Source of the DNA: Ciona savignyi
Taxonomy: Eukaryota > Chordata > Ascidiacea > Phlebobranchia > Cionidae
NCBI GenBank assembly: GCA_000149265.1
Contig: CH003266.1
Coordinates: 267,899 to 331,898 of the forward strand
Length of the DNA stretch: 64,000 nt
Direction: 5' to 3'
Within the stretch, counting starts at the first letter, position 1; each line of letters opens with the position of its first letter. The notes under the pieces were generated by a model that did not search any database, had not been told where the DNA came from, and saw nothing but the letters and a program-made list of their open reading frames with translations. Both the position numbers and the translations under genes were made by a program. This document shows, piece by piece, positions 1-12,200 of this stretch.

Positions 1-160
1 AAATTATTTTATCCCGTCTTCGTTACATTAAAGAAGAATGGCACAATTATTTTAAGGTAAGGAGACAGAATAAATTGGCAAACTACATTAGTTAAAACTT
101 GTCAGTAAATACTTTAAGGTGTAATAATACATATTAAATTGTACTTTACATTCCAAGTAT

Positions 161-330
161 CAATCAATCAATCAAACATATTTATTTATAAAAAGCACAC
201 ACAAAATAATAAACAGCATGAAAATAAATTAAACTGAAGTTTAACAAGGAGACACCGAGAAACCATGTGGCTATCGAAGCAGGTGCCACCATATGATAAA
301 TGCAAATTAAAATATGAAAATATACAAATA
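161..330. repeat. Possible LINE 3' tail with (CAAT)n
   Basis: An A/T-rich stretch in the NIFK intron begins with a short CAAT tetranucleotide run (about 163-176). Read on the minus strand it looks like a non-LTR retrotransposon 3' end finishing in (ATTG)n. No reverse transcriptase is present, so the class is a guess. Confidence 0.3.
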
Positions 331-370
331 GAAAATAATAAGAATGGCAGTGTGAAAACTAATATATTAC

Positions 371-1415
371 CTTTTTACTCCTTGAAAGTCGAAGTTTGTT
401 AACATCGCCGAATTGAGAAAAATATCGTTTCATCTGCGGTTCAAAGAAACCATGCGGAATGTGTTTCAAAAATACGACACCAGGTTTGTCGGAGTCGAAA
501 TCTTCATTGGAAGGTTTCTAAATAATGATGAATGCAAATTTAATTCAGTTCAATTTATTTTGTTGTTCCATGTTTAAGCAATATTAAATACACATGTAGT
601 AACGGGCAACAATAAAGGAGGAAAAGAGGGAAACTACACAATAAATTTACGTAAACCAATTCGCAAACCAAATTTAAAACTAAGATAAGACAGTGTATGA
701 TATCAATTTGGATAGGAAGGCGCCAAGAATTAACCCTTGGGTTTTTTCGGTGTCTCCTTGACTTTTAAGAACAGTTTTCTTTTATTTAATTTTGAGTGAC
801 TGCCATTCCCATGTGCATTTATTCCAGTATGTAAAGTACGGCAGCTGCACACTCGAGGTTTTTTTTCCCTGCGTCTTTTGCACACTTGGGTAATTTCACA
901 CACGCTCGCGAGCTGGCAGTATAAACATCGTATAATTTCCAATAAACTTGTAAACCTACCTCTGGACCTCGGGTAATTTACTTTCCGTACATTTTTAGTT
1001 ATGTAGATAGATATGTTAGCTGACGGACACGAAAGATTGAGGATAGAATAATATGTTTTTAAGATTTTGGTAAAACAGTTATGAAAAGGAGATTTTGTGC
1101 ACACTTGAAGTGTGCATTGTTGGACGTTTGCACACTGCACACTTAAATATTTGGCGCGTGCACACTCGAGATCTCGGCGAAAAGTGACGTACTTTCCATA
1201 CGGGCATTTATTGGTGTTTATAAGTCCAACAATAAATAAATAAAAATAGTAGCCAAAAGACTTGTGTACAGATATACAAATATTGAAACAAATATGCTTA
1301 CTTTCTTTTTGAGCTTCTTTATTTTTGTTTTAAATTCCGATTGTTTTGTTTCATCTAGAGCTATAAGCTGTAAGTTTGGATTCTTTTTACGTTTCTTCTC
1401 AGTACTTACTGTCAT
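371..1415 (-). CDS. NIFK: NIFK/NOP15-like nucleolar RRM protein, 5' exons (partial)
   Basis: Two 5' exons of a minus-strand gene. Exon 1 runs 1415 to 1302 (38 codons, starts [11 protein letters not shown], lysine-rich, donor GTAAGC). Exon 2 runs 517 to 371 (49 codons, acceptor TTTAG, donor GTAATA); both junctions are phase 0. Exon 2 carries the first half of an [17 protein letters not shown] then [18 protein letters not shown]. This matches the start of the RRM in NIFK (MKI67 FHA-interacting nucleolar phosphoprotein) and yeast Nop15, proteins of pre-60S ribosome biogenesis. The RNP1 half of the RRM and the C-terminus are not seen and should lie beyond the left edge. The start is the first ATG, just upstream of a basic tail typical of the family. 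It diverges from IPO13, whose ATG is 1.4 kb away. Family assignment is strong; orthology (NIFK rather than another RRM protein) is inferred. Confidence 0.88.
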
Positions 1416-1770
1416 ATTTATAATTTAAATGTCCCCACGTTCGTATATTTTACCACGCACGCTGCAGTGAAATTAACCAAAGTACTTAAGTTGCAAAGTA
1501 AGATTTCCTTATATGGACCATTTTATTATATTGGGCTCATGCGATTTATTTACGTTAAATATAGGGAACATATAGAATAAGGTGCACCAAGGCTTCGGTT
1601 TTATCTGTGTCTTCTTGATTTTTAAGTTAAATTTATTTTATTTTATTTAATTTTAAGTTACTTTATTTCATATGTACCTTTATTGGTGTTTAAAAGTCGA
1701 CCAATAAAATGAACTAAATATAGCAATTAAAAGATACAAACTGCTGTATATAGTCTAAATAAAACAGCAA
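1195..1770. repeat. Diverged direct repeat at the NIFK 5' end
   Basis: The segment around 1205-1290 (TTTATTGGTGTTTATAAGTC and flanks) recurs in diverged form at about 1678-1765. A second pair, 'GTGTCTCCTTGACTTTTAAG' near 750 and its relative near 1610, belongs to the same repeat. It is probably an old local duplication or a dispersed element. No coding potential was seen. Confidence 0.4.
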
Positions 1771-2439
1771 GTGTTGTGCTTGGGTCGGTCGGATAAACCC
1801 TTTTTATTTGACTAGATAATTATTTTTTGGGATATGTGATCATTGATCATACAACATGAACGCACAGAATTATCACCATACAATAATGAAAACAAAGTTG
1901 AGCAGGCTTAGAGAGTGTCAAGATGTTATTATTATCACATTAAAGTTGGATTGTATACTGTTTGTGTTTGCATTCAGAAACGACTTAATTAAAAAGCAAC
2001 AGTACAACACTAATCGTATCCATCCATGTAAAGAAAAAAACAATTACCAACGTCATCACGGGCAAAGTTAGGTGAAAGCATCTAGGAAATCCTTACAATT
2101 TTCTTAATTTTATTTTCACATCTTTTGTATTTTTGTTATCTTTAATTTAACTGCTAGATTTGCAAGAAAAATTTAACAATTCACCGGATAAAATACGTGA
2201 ATCGTCAGTTTTTTATCGTACACACCAAACTCGGGTCAAAGTGCTGAATTGGTAGATATGTGATCAGCTGAGTCAAGAATTCGAGAAATCTCTAGTCTTA
2301 ATGATTTCAGCCTAAAAAGCTACGTTAGTTAGTAAAATGAAGTTATTTGTTTGTTTAATATGAACTAACCAAAACCCTAAACTAAACCACCAAAGCTTTG
2401 TGTCTAACTACAGCCTACCAGCAACACTAAAATTAGGGA

Positions 2440-2634
2440 AATATGGAAAATAGCAAATTGTAAAATTGCTTACTACAACTATGGAAAGTAATAGCATATG
2501 TGCCCTTACCACCAATCTTAATCCCAGTACTAACCCCCACTCTTACCTCCCACCTTAAACTAAACATAACACCCTTGTGTTTATTTTAGTGTGTACTTTC
2601 CCTACTCCTCCCTTTTAATTTCCCCCTGGACCTA
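2440..2634. repeat. MITE family D, degenerate copy
   Basis: This stretch shares the pattern of the clearer copies at 12188 and 15737: CCCAGTACTAACCCC, then AACTAAACATAAC, then TTTAGTGTGTACTTTCCC and a pyrimidine-rich end TTTAATTTCCCCCTGG. The left terminal inverted repeat is only weakly recognisable. Confidence 0.45.
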
Positions 2635-2805
2635 GCACACACTGGCTTGATTGATTTCGACAATAAATCGAATGAGCCAGCAATATAAAGTGTTAGAACA
2701 CACACTGTTTATAAGAGCAACTTGTTTAGTCAATAGCTTGTGATCCAAGTTCTAATAATTTGATTAACTTTAAAACTTACCCACACTTTATTAAATACCT
2801 ATTTC

Positions 2806-2823
2806 TTTGTTTTTTACCTTCAG
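2806..2823 (+). promoter_or_regulatory. Splice acceptor 12 nt upstream of the IPO13 ATG
   Basis: A long T-rich tract ending TTTTTTACCTTCAG finishes at 2823; the IPO13 ATG is at 2836. It is a good 3' splice site either for a 5'-UTR intron or for spliced-leader trans-splicing, which is established in Ciona. The sequence alone cannot tell which. Confidence 0.6.
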
Positions 2824-2835
2824 CTGATTAATTAA

Positions 2836-5700
2836 ATGGCTAACACTCTGCCAGATTTTACGAGTGAAAATATTGAAAATGCATTACATGAGCTCTACTA
2901 CAACCCGTCAATGTCATGTAAGGACACGGCTCAAAAATGGCTGATGAAAGCCCAACGCAGTGCGGAAGCATGGCAGTTTGCATGGAATCTGCTTGGGGAA
3001 GGCAAAACAACCGAAGTTCAACATTTTGGAGCAAGTTCGCTGTCGAGCAAGATTAACAGTTCATGGAAAGATATCAGTGAGGATGATGTAGAAGTTTTGA
3101 AATGTAAGCTTTACGAACAGTTGCTTCGGTTTTCTGTTACCACAGATAAAAAGATCATTTTAACCCGATTATGTGTTGCTTTTTCTGCATTTGTATTCAA
3201 TTGTGGGAACCAGAACTTATGGCCGAATGCTGTGCATGATATTATTGAAAAAATCAAGTCAGACAACACGGCGACTCTGTCTCAGTGTCAACGATGTTCA
3301 GCGCTTCTAGAAATCCTTACAGTCTTGCCTGAAGAATGTCTCAGTGCAAATACTGAAAAATACAAGAAAGGAAATATGATGCATCTTCTGAGAAATGGAT
3401 TCTTAGAAGTTGTAGAATTACTTAAATCGGTTTCTTATGCTGACGATTCAAATCAGGTTAAAGTCATCAAATGCCTTTCAAGCTGGGTAGCTCTTGGCAC
3501 TCCACTTAACGAATGTGAAGAGCTATTAGTTCAAGTGCTTGGCTGCATAGAAAAACCAGAACTTTTTGATTCTTCGGTTGAATGCATGCTTAATACATTC
3601 TGTTCCCCACGCCTTCATGATTACCCCAACACTGTAAAGAAGTTGACACCTTTAGTTCTATCTCTTCACCCCATGTTCACCAAAGCTGTAAAGGATGAAG
3701 ATTCAGACACTATACTCGGCTTGACCAAGCTAGTGTGCAGTTTAGCTGAAAACCACACAAAATTTGTGCTTGAAACTTTTTCCGATAACAGTGTTGGATG
3801 GGGTTTAACTTGTTTTGTCATGGACTGCTTGGTTTTGAATCTACAATATCCAATCAGTGAAAATTCCAGCCCTATTTCATTCACATTTTGGTATTCACTA
3901 CAAGATGAAATGCAAGCAGTGTCGACAACACAAAACGCCGCTGTCCGACAACAATTAAATAATTTTTTCTTCCAGTTAATCACCAATTTGTTATCAAAAG
4001 CAAAATACCCAAAGGACAATTCCTACAGCGACTGGACGGCTGAGGAAAAGGAACAACATAGGATATACAGGATCGATATTTCAGATACTTTGATGTATTT
4101 ATTAGAAATGTTGCATATTGATGTGCTGTATTTCATCATGAGGCAGCTCCAAACAGCTATCGAGCAGTCAGCCGCATCTCCTGAGCGCCCCTGGCATGAA
4201 ATAGAGACTTGCTTATTTGGGATACATTCCATTGTAGAAACGTTGAATGAATCTAATGATGATTTGAGCTGCATTCAGTCTTTGGTGAACATTTTACCAC
4301 AAATCCATGTGAACTCTCTGCAACTTGCAGACACTCTTATTTACACAATCGGAGCGTTAACTGACTGGCTCAGTAACCACCCAGAAAACCTGGAAGTTTT
4401 AATGGCCATCGTGTTGCCATGTTTAAACAACAATGATTTATCTCTTTCCACTGTTCTCACACTGCGGAGACTTACAAGTGAATGTTGCGAGCACTTAGTT
4501 CCCATTACACCTAGTATTATACAACAAATTTCCACACTGCTTACTCGAGGAGTTCTGCGGAATAATGAAGAAACTTGGCTCATGCAGTCAGCAGGTCATC
4601 TTCTGTCTGTTTTACCACAAACCGATTGCTTAAAGCATTTGCAGAATTTACTAATCTTGCACATGCATCAATTGGAGGCACTGTCTAAAGATCCACAATC
4701 TGTGCCCAACAAGAACAGTATAATCCATATACTTGACCTTCTGAGCCACCTATTTTCTACACTTGACCGGCGGAAAGAAGACGAGAACGGCGAGCTGATA
4801 AAGTCCCACGAGGATCAACCTGCAGTATTGATACTTCACCAGCTGACACCCATCTTAAAAAGCATTCTCGAGCAATGGATCTCAGACGTTGGTATCATGG
4901 AGGCGTTTTCAAATCTCTACGATAAATCGATTCGAAGTCTTGTCAATGATTTCTCCCCGTTGCTATCCCCACTGTGCGAAATGCTTACTGCTGTTTTAAA
5001 AGTATACCCACATACCTGTGTATTGGACTTAGCGCAGCAGATTGTACTTGTATTTGGGGCTGACAGTGAACACAAGAACACAGTATCATTGCTTCTCAGC
5101 TCTATTGTGCAAATAATCTTGCCGATATACGGAAAAGGATTAATCAAAGAACACCCAGACATTGGACACAGTTTTTTACGTCTACTCTCACATACAGCTA
5201 GAAAACAATCCCAACTATTTAAACAAGCGGCGACTGCTAATGGACTCATAAGCATTGCTGATGTATTTCACTGTGGGATCATCACACTCAGAATGGCAGA
5301 CTCGGAATCTGCGAAAATTGGTTCATCATTTTTTGTCGACTTTTTGTCCTTGTACTCAGAAGACGTGGACATCCAACAGGCAACTCATAAAATGGGGAGA
5401 GATCTCCTTGCATTAGTGCTGCACGGGATAGGTGGTGATGCACCTCGTACACATATGGACAACTATGCAGACATAATCCAAGCGCTGTGTCGATTTGCGT
5501 TTCGCGACTTTTCGGAGTGGTTACATGAGTTGGTCGCTAACTCTGCCATCCTACCACCTGACATCTCCCATGTTAAGAAAGCATACTTTGTAAAACAGCT
5601 TCTGCAGTCTTCAAAAAGCAAAAAGCGTTGTAGAGACGCTGTAAAGGAATTCACATTAGTCTGCAGAGGGCTACAAGGGACTGAATATGCTGCGAGTTGA
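2836..5700 (+). CDS. IPO13: Importin-13, intronless
   Basis: A single uninterrupted 954-codon ORF. IPO13 is a karyopherin-beta family receptor that imports cargoes such as UBC9 and MAGO-Y14 and exports eIF1A, using RanGTP. The N-terminal importin-beta block is clear: residues 33-45 read AQKWLMKAQRSAE, followed by FGASSLSSKI, both characteristic of IPO13. The rest is helical HEAT-repeat-like sequence to the end. Length is close to the usual roughly 960 residues, so the protein looks complete. No intron is present, unlike the many-exon vertebrate gene, so this may be a functional retrocopy or a case of intron loss. Start choice: first in-frame ATG, directly after a splice acceptor. Two AATAAA signals follow at 5971 and 5981. 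Antisense ORFs within it are shadows. Confidence 0.97.
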   Translation: MANTLPDFTSENIENALHELYYNPSMSCKDTAQKWLMKAQRSAEAWQFAWNLLGEGKTTEVQHFGASSLSSKINSSWKDISEDDVEVLKCKLYEQLLRFSVTTDKKIILTRLCVAFSAFVFNCGNQNLWPNAVHDIIEKIKSDNTATLSQCQRCSALLEILTVLPEECLSANTEKYKKGNMMHLLRNGFLEVVELLKSVSYADDSNQVKVIKCLSSWVALGTPLNECEELLVQVLGCIEKPELFDSSVECMLNTFCSPRLHDYPNTVKKLTPLVLSLHPMFTKAVKDEDSDTILGLTKLVCSLAENHTKFVLETFSDNSVGWGLTCFVMDCLVLNLQYPISENSSPISFTFWYSLQDEMQAVSTTQNAAVRQQLNNFFFQLITNLLSKAKYPKDNSYSDWTAEEKEQHRIYRIDISDTLMYLLEMLHIDVLYFIMRQLQTAIEQSAASPERPWHEIETCLFGIHSIVETLNESNDDLSCIQSLVNILPQIHVNSLQLADTLIYTIGALTDWLSNHPENLEVLMAIVLPCLNNNDLSLSTVLTLRRLTSECCEHLVPITPSIIQQISTLLTRGVLRNNEETWLMQSAGHLLSVLPQTDCLKHLQNLLILHMHQLEALSKDPQSVPNKNSIIHILDLLSHLFSTLDRRKEDENGELIKSHEDQPAVLILHQLTPILKSILEQWISDVGIMEAFSNLYDKSIRSLVNDFSPLLSPLCEMLTAVLKVYPHTCVLDLAQQIVLVFGADSEHKNTVSLLLSSIVQIILPIYGKGLIKEHPDIGHSFLRLLSHTARKQSQLFKQAATANGLISIADVFHCGIITLRMADSESAKIGSSFFVDFLSLYSEDVDIQQATHKMGRDLLALVLHGIGGDAPRTHMDNYADIIQALCRFAFRDFSEWLHELVANSAILPPDISHVKKAYFVKQLLQSSKSKKRCRDAVKEFTLVCRGLQGTEYAAS

Positions 5701-5970
5701 TTAAACTTCCTTTTGTACAAATTATGAAATGATTTTCAATCATGGTCTTCAATGCAAAGTTCTGTCTTTTGATTTAACGCTATTGTTGGTTCAATTGCGA
5801 TTTTTTTAATATTTAATCTAGATAAAAATGCGAAATTTACGGGTTGAAATGTAGTTTAAAAACCCCACATGCCATTTTTTGCAATTGCGTATGTGATATT
5901 GTGACAAATCTGTGACACATATACTTGTGAAAATACGTTAGTTAAATTCGTATTCACTTTTGTATTTGTT

Positions 5971-5986
5971 AATAAAACGTAATAAA
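5971..5986 (+). terminator. IPO13 polyadenylation signals
   Basis: Two AATAAA hexamers, 10 nt apart, lie about 270 nt after the IPO13 stop codon. About 100 bases further on begins the 3' end of a convergent minus-strand gene with its own signals (TTTATTTATT at 6101-6110, read on the minus strand). Confidence 0.65.
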
Positions 5987-6201
5987 ACTGGCTACCTAGT
6001 TGATATGGAACTAAACTTTTAAAATTTGGCTGATTCGTTTGAGTGATCGAAAGTTTTTTGAAGAAATATATCAATGAACAGTTATATACGAATACATTGT
6101 TTTATTTATTTTTATCACCCACAGTTTAACACAAACACTATACAAAGGCAAACTACATAATAGCATATAGAGGTTCCAGTCTTTAATAATGGTGTCTTCC
6201 A

Positions 6202-9200
6202 CTAAGCGTTGTTCGATTCCATTTCGGGTATTCGTTCCAAGGTGTTGCAGCGGTCGGTCGAACAGCAGTAGTGACAGATTAGTACCTGGACAAACACAAT
6301 ACAATGAGGGTTGGACGTTCACTTTTATCCCCGTGTGTGAGGCACCGACAGTCGCCTCTTTAAATTCACAATAAAAGTGGATATGATCTTCATGATTCGC
6401 GTGATAGGAATGATATTCATGTTTATCCCGTGAATGAAAAAAAACAACCAAGGGGGTTAACACACGGGAAATCGTCTGACCACCTTGCGCCCACCGTCGG
6501 GTTACTGGAGTTATTGCAGTATGTTGTGTATGATTTACACGTTTCTTCAATTTATTAGAACCCATTAATTCGCTGGGTTCAGGCAATATCTAGTAAGTTT
6601 AGTTTAGTTTATTCATTTTCTCTCCCAGTATTAAAAATTGGCAAACGAATATAATCCCGATGTTACGGTTATTAATCCCCAAATTGTTGTATACGATTTC
6701 TATTATTTCCATTGTTATCAAAACCACCATGCGTAACGGGCAAAACCACCATGCGTTACAGATTGCGACATTTCTTTGTCTAAGTGTCATGTCAAGTTAG
6801 ATCAGCCATGTTTGTGTACGATGTGTACGCCAGTTTTCCAAATTGTTTAGTGTAGCTTGTGTTGTGGCTGCAGTATATGTTATGCTTATATTGTAGCAGT
6901 AATATTTCACCTAGCTTAATTGCAATACTTCAATGTTTAAATCTAGCTATTGTGTAGCAATTGCAATTGTGAAAGTGTTTAAGGTACTATATGTGTTATG
7001 CTAAACTGCCTCCATTTGAATTGCTAACTGTGTATTCTATTTGTATAAGGTTGATCGAATCGTGGTTGAACACCTCAGAAATTTAGTCGTTTAGTCGCTA
7101 CTGTTTATTTCATATACGTCACTGCACCGGAACTGTATAATACACTTTTCTGCAACTATAGTGATGTGTTTGATGGGCAGTCACTTAGATCGCTGACAAG
7201 ACTACCGATTTGATTGACATACCACGACCATAGGGTCACGTAGGATACGGTTTAAATTCTACATTGATTTCTGAGCGCTTCAACTTTGTCAAGTTGGATA
7301 CTTACCTACAACAAGAGTAGGTCGGACATTTTTTATTTTTGGAACATTGACTGAAGATGAGTTGTTTGGACTCACTTGATAAAAAATGTCAGATCTACAT
7401 ACGAGACAACAAAGGAGCTCCTGTCGCTCCATCTTCCCGTCACACTTCCAGGAGTGCCATTAGTTCTGCCCGTCTGAATGCTAGCCTTAAGCAAGTACAG
7501 CTTCAACAAGCGGAGCATGAGGCTTCGCTTCGTCGGCAGCAATTGGAAAATCAAGCCAGGAGAGAACAGCTCCAACTAGAACGTGAGCGTGAACGCGAGC
7601 GACAAGAACAAGAAGCTCAAAGTAAGAAGGAAGAAGAAGAACTTCGGATTGCTCTTGAACTATCTAAGATCAGAGCGGATACAAAAAAGGCAGAACTGCT
7701 AGTTCAAGACGAAACCAGCAGCTGTACCACTTACAAGTCACGAAAGAAGACAGCGTTGCGGGAGTTTGCGGTGGAAACACAACCTCTTAGTTTTCAATCG
7801 CTCCCGTTTCACCTGCCACAAGAGGATCACACCAGTGAGTCAAGAGTCCAGGATCTATTCCTAAATGATCGTGAGGACCTAGTTCCAACACCGGGGGCCG
7901 GTGATGCGTCACCGACCCCCTTACCCCACACCCCAGTGGGGCCAGTGTCGACATCTAGAGCGCCATTGCCAGAAATTGAGCCACTGCGACCTGCCACCGA
8001 GTCGGGTTCAGTGGTCAAGGAGGAAAGGGATCAGCCAAATGTAGTTCGTGCCAGCCACACTACTTCTCATGAGGAGAATCGGTTTAACTTTCTTCCACTC
8101 TGCAGTGACCCAACGATGCCGAACTTGGAACTAGCTAGCTTTAGTGGGGATGTCCTGGAGTACCAATCATTTCGTGATGACTTCAACAGATTTATTGGTT
8201 CTCGGACCCTTGAGGACGCAATCAAACTGCGTACACCTTCTGAACCTGTGTAAAGGAAACGCTTTTCAGACTATCAAGGGTTGTAAACATTATGATGACC
8301 ATGCTGTAGGATACAGAAAAGCATGGGAACGCTTGGACCACAAGTACGGTGAGAGAACCACCCTGGTGCAGAGTCACCTAAAGAAAATCACTGAGGGACC
8401 ACATATACACCCAACGGATACTGATGCACTGTATCATTTGGCGGATGAGATGTTCTACTGCTACAGACTCCTGACCAAATGGGGGTACCAGAATGATGTC
8501 AACAGCCAACAGAACTTGGGAAAGATATTTGTGCGCCTCCCTAAGGAAGCTCAACTGGAGTTTAAAAGCCTGCCTATCGAGAAGAGATCGTTCTCTGAGT
8601 TGATAGAAGTTGTGGAAAAGGCTGCACGAGAGTCGAGGGACTTTCTTAGCGACCTCTATCATGAGGAACCTGCTATACCAAGGAAGGGTTTAGCAGATAA
8701 AATCAAGGTTGCAAATAAGCAATCAAGGCAATTCACAGCGGCGCAGAAGTCAAAGGGTGAACCCACATCACCCACTGCGGACCACAAGGTGGCAACCGAC
8801 TGTCCATTCTGCAGTGATGCTCATCCGCTGTGGAGCTGCAACAAGTTCTTGGATAAGTCCATTTTAGAGCGACTTAGGTTTGCGAATGCAAAGAAGCTCT
8901 GTTTTAATTGCTTACGCACAGGCCACCGGACTCCGGCCTGTAAATCGGGGTGGACGTGCCAAAAATGTCATCACAAACACCACACTGTGCTGCACATCGG
9001 CAAGGAAACGGACAAGTCATCTGTCGAGCCTCGTAGTAATGCAGAAGATGAAAAGGCTGTAAATTGCTGCAACAAAACTGTCCCAAGCACAGAAATATGT
9101 TCGTCATTTCAAGGTTGTTCCTGTCAAGGTGTGGGGCAACACTGCAGCCAAGTGTGTGAGAAACATATGCATTCCTCGACGATGGATCCGACACCAGCCT

Positions 9201-12200
9201 GTGCACGGCTGACTTGGTCAGAAAACTGGGGTTGAAGGAAACAAATGGACGCGTCGCCTTATATACAACCAACTCTGTCACAAACCACACACGGGCGGGT
9301 TGACTCCTTACATGTGCAGGGGCTAGAAGAACCTGAATCGTTCGACCTGCATGGTGTCCTTGTTCTGGAGGACATGATTGATATCAGCGATAGCATACCA
9401 ACAGAAGAAGTGGCAAGTCTTTACCCACATTTGAAGGACTTGAAGTTCCCCAAGTTGAACCATACCAAGGTGGAGCTTCTGTTGGGGAACAATGTACACG
9501 AGGCATTCAGGCTAATTGAGCAACGCTGTGGCGAACCCGGTGAGCCATTCGGACTCCACACAGCGTTGGGTTGGACACTGTTCGGCTCAGATTACTCTTC
9601 GACAACGGGGCAAACCGAGCGCAGTGTGAATCTGCACTTCATGCACCAAAGGGAGCCTGTAATTGACTCGTGCAAACAGATGCTGGACTTCTTCGCTGGA
9701 CATTTCGATGACTTGGCCAAGCCTCAGAAGAGTGAATGGTCAATTGAGGATAAGCAAGCCATGGTGATCATGGACAAGACAGTAAAGAAGATCACTGGTC
9801 ATTATCAGATTGGCCCCCCATGGAAGCATGGTACCACCAAATTGCCAGACAACAGGAAGATGGCTGTGCGAAGACTCCAGTCTCTCAAACGACGTCTGGA
9901 GGCGAACCCTGACCTGTTCAAAAGGTATAGAGAGAAGATTAAGGACTATTTAACTCAGGGGCATGCAAGCATCGTACCACCCGGAGCGTGTGTACTGACT
10001 ACCTGGGACCCTGGCGGCGTCTGGGATCGTATGCTCCAATCGGTCCGAAAGCTCATGCGTACTCTCATCGGAGAAAGGATGTTGGATGACTTCGGCCTGC
10101 TCACACTGCTAGCTGAGGTTGAAGGGATCCTGAATGATCGACCAATTACACCTGCATGCGATGATCCCAGAGACTTGTGCACATTGACACCTAGCATGCT
10201 GCTGACGGGTGCACTGGGTACCTCGTTCCCACCAGATGAGTTTATTAAGGCATGGCTACCGAAAGTCATGGCGCCTTACTCAGCTGCTTGCGGACCAGTT
10301 CTGGAACCGCTGGCTGCTGGAATACCTGCCACTACTGCAGCAGAGACAGAAATGGCTGCGGCGGGTCAAAAACTTTGCAATAGGAGACATTGTTCTCATT
10401 GTGGATGAGACCATGAAACGCGGACATTGGCCGAAGGGAATCATCGAACATTGCGAGTACGATAAGAATGGGATGGTGAGACGCGTACGCGTGCGGACTG
10501 CGACATCTACATTGGAACGGGACATTCGTAATTTGTGCCTATTAGAGGCACACCCATGATCCTGTACCTAATGACCTTCTTACTCTTGAGTTTTTGAGTG
10601 TGTAGGCCTCATAAAGGAACACACAACCTTCCTTCCTTTCCGGCATGGTTTCTCCCATGTAGTGTGCACGTACATTGCTTTGTAGGTATGCGTTATTATT
10701 GTCGTTTTCTGGATTTCATGTATAACCCCAGCGGTGATAGATTCTGGTTTACGTACTATGTAGAGCAATTACACTGTACCGGTTTATACAACCCTTCTTG
10801 CCAATTTGTTATTGTGTGCTACTTCATACACTTCAGCGTTCTGTGTAACCAAACAAAGTTCATTACTGTCAGTGCTATTGCTTGCCTTATTGCCGAATAG
10901 CCCGAATATATTCACTCATTCAGTGTTCATGTCACTTTCGTTGTATTTGCTTACCTAGTTGTGCATTTACGGTATTCTGTGTTCATAATAACCTTTTGTT
11001 TAAAATGACTTCATTGACTCTTGTCATTGGGGCCGGTATGTTACGGTTATTAATCCCCAAATTGTTGTATACGATTTCTATTATTTCCATTGTTATCAAA
11101 ACCACCATGTGTAACGGGCAAAACCACCATGCGTTACAGATTGCGACATTTCTTTGTCTAAGTGCCATGTCAAGTTAGATCAGCCATGTTTGTGTACGAT
11201 GTGTACGCCAGTTTTCCAAATTGTTTAGTGTAGCTTGTGTTGTGGCTGCAGTATATGTTATGCTTATATTGTAGCAGTAATATTTCACCTAGCTTAATTG
11301 CAATACTTCAATGTTTAAATCTAGCTATTGTGTAGCATTTGCAATTGTGAAAGTGTTTAAGGTACTATATGTGTTATGCTAAACTGCCTCCATTTGAATT
11401 GCTAACTGTGTATTCTATTTGTATAAGGTTGATCGAATCGTGGTTGAACACCTCAGAAATTTAGTCGTTTAGTCGCTACTGTTTATTTCATATACGTCAC
11501 TGCACCGGAACTGTATAATACACTTTTCTGCAACTATAGTGATGTGTTTGATGGGCAGTCACTTAATCGCTGACAAGACTACCGATTTGATTGACATACC
11601 ACGACCATAGGGTCACGTAGGATACGGTTTAAATTCTACACCCGATACAGGAACGGGAAAAATCACGACACAGGACGGGAAAAGACGGCAAAACGAACAG
11701 TCGTTAAAACACGTCATTAATAAAAAGGACATAATTTAATAAATATAGCGGACGCGGCCGCCAAACCTAAGCGAAAGGTGTCATTTCCTAGGTCACAACC
11801 GACTAGCTAGCGATCAGTGTCCCAAGGCCGAAAAGCAAAAACCCACCAAGCTAATCGCTCAGACGAGCCATTATATCAAACGGTACCCAATACGGACGTA
11901 TTTACAATATTTCCTTTACTCAAACATAGTAAAGGTGTAATGACATAGTTTGTGTTTATAACCTTATTGTCTCTGGAACAGGAGATCGCATTGTTTCTCA
12001 GGTTATTCTCACACAAAGTAGTTGCAGCGCACCGCTTGTGGACCACGGTGAAAAGCCCTCTTTGCGAAATTCTTGTCTGACACGAACTCTGTAATATAAA
12101 ATACGATTTTGCTAAATTCAATGACGCTGAATATTATTTATTACAAATCGTGGACAACACTAAAAGAATTTGGGTGGAAAATTTGCAACGAATTTGGGGG

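Larger units (their letters stand above)
1416..2835. other. Divergent intergenic region NIFK / IPO13
   Basis: No gene is supported here. The region holds the two upstream control regions, part of the diverged repeat described at 1195-1770, a MITE-like repeat (2440-2634) and, at its right end, a splice acceptor directly before the IPO13 start. Confidence 0.6.
6661..11640 (+). mobile_element. BEL/Pao LTR retrotransposon, internally deleted
   Basis: 4980 bp, bounded by near-identical LTRs (6661-7263 and 11039-11640) starting TGTTACGG and ending TTCTACA, with CCCGA target duplications. The interior encodes a BEL-type gag with three zinc-knuckle-like motifs, an aspartic protease region and only the far C-terminal integrase and DUF5641-like parts. 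Reverse transcriptase, RNase H and the integrase catalytic core are missing. A normal BEL element is about 6-9 kb. The LTRs differ at only about four positions, so insertion is recent, yet the interior has several frameshifts. It lies in the last intron of the LU gene, in the opposite orientation. Confidence 0.94.

Noticed and set aside
730..1140. 136-codon minus-strand ORF
   Set aside because: No family motif; lies within the NIFK intron and overlaps a diverged repeat.
6071..6586. 171-codon minus-strand ORF as one gene
   Set aside because: It fuses SINE B sequence to the LU last exon in another frame; the CC-x2-D-x-CN frame after a good acceptor is the supported one.
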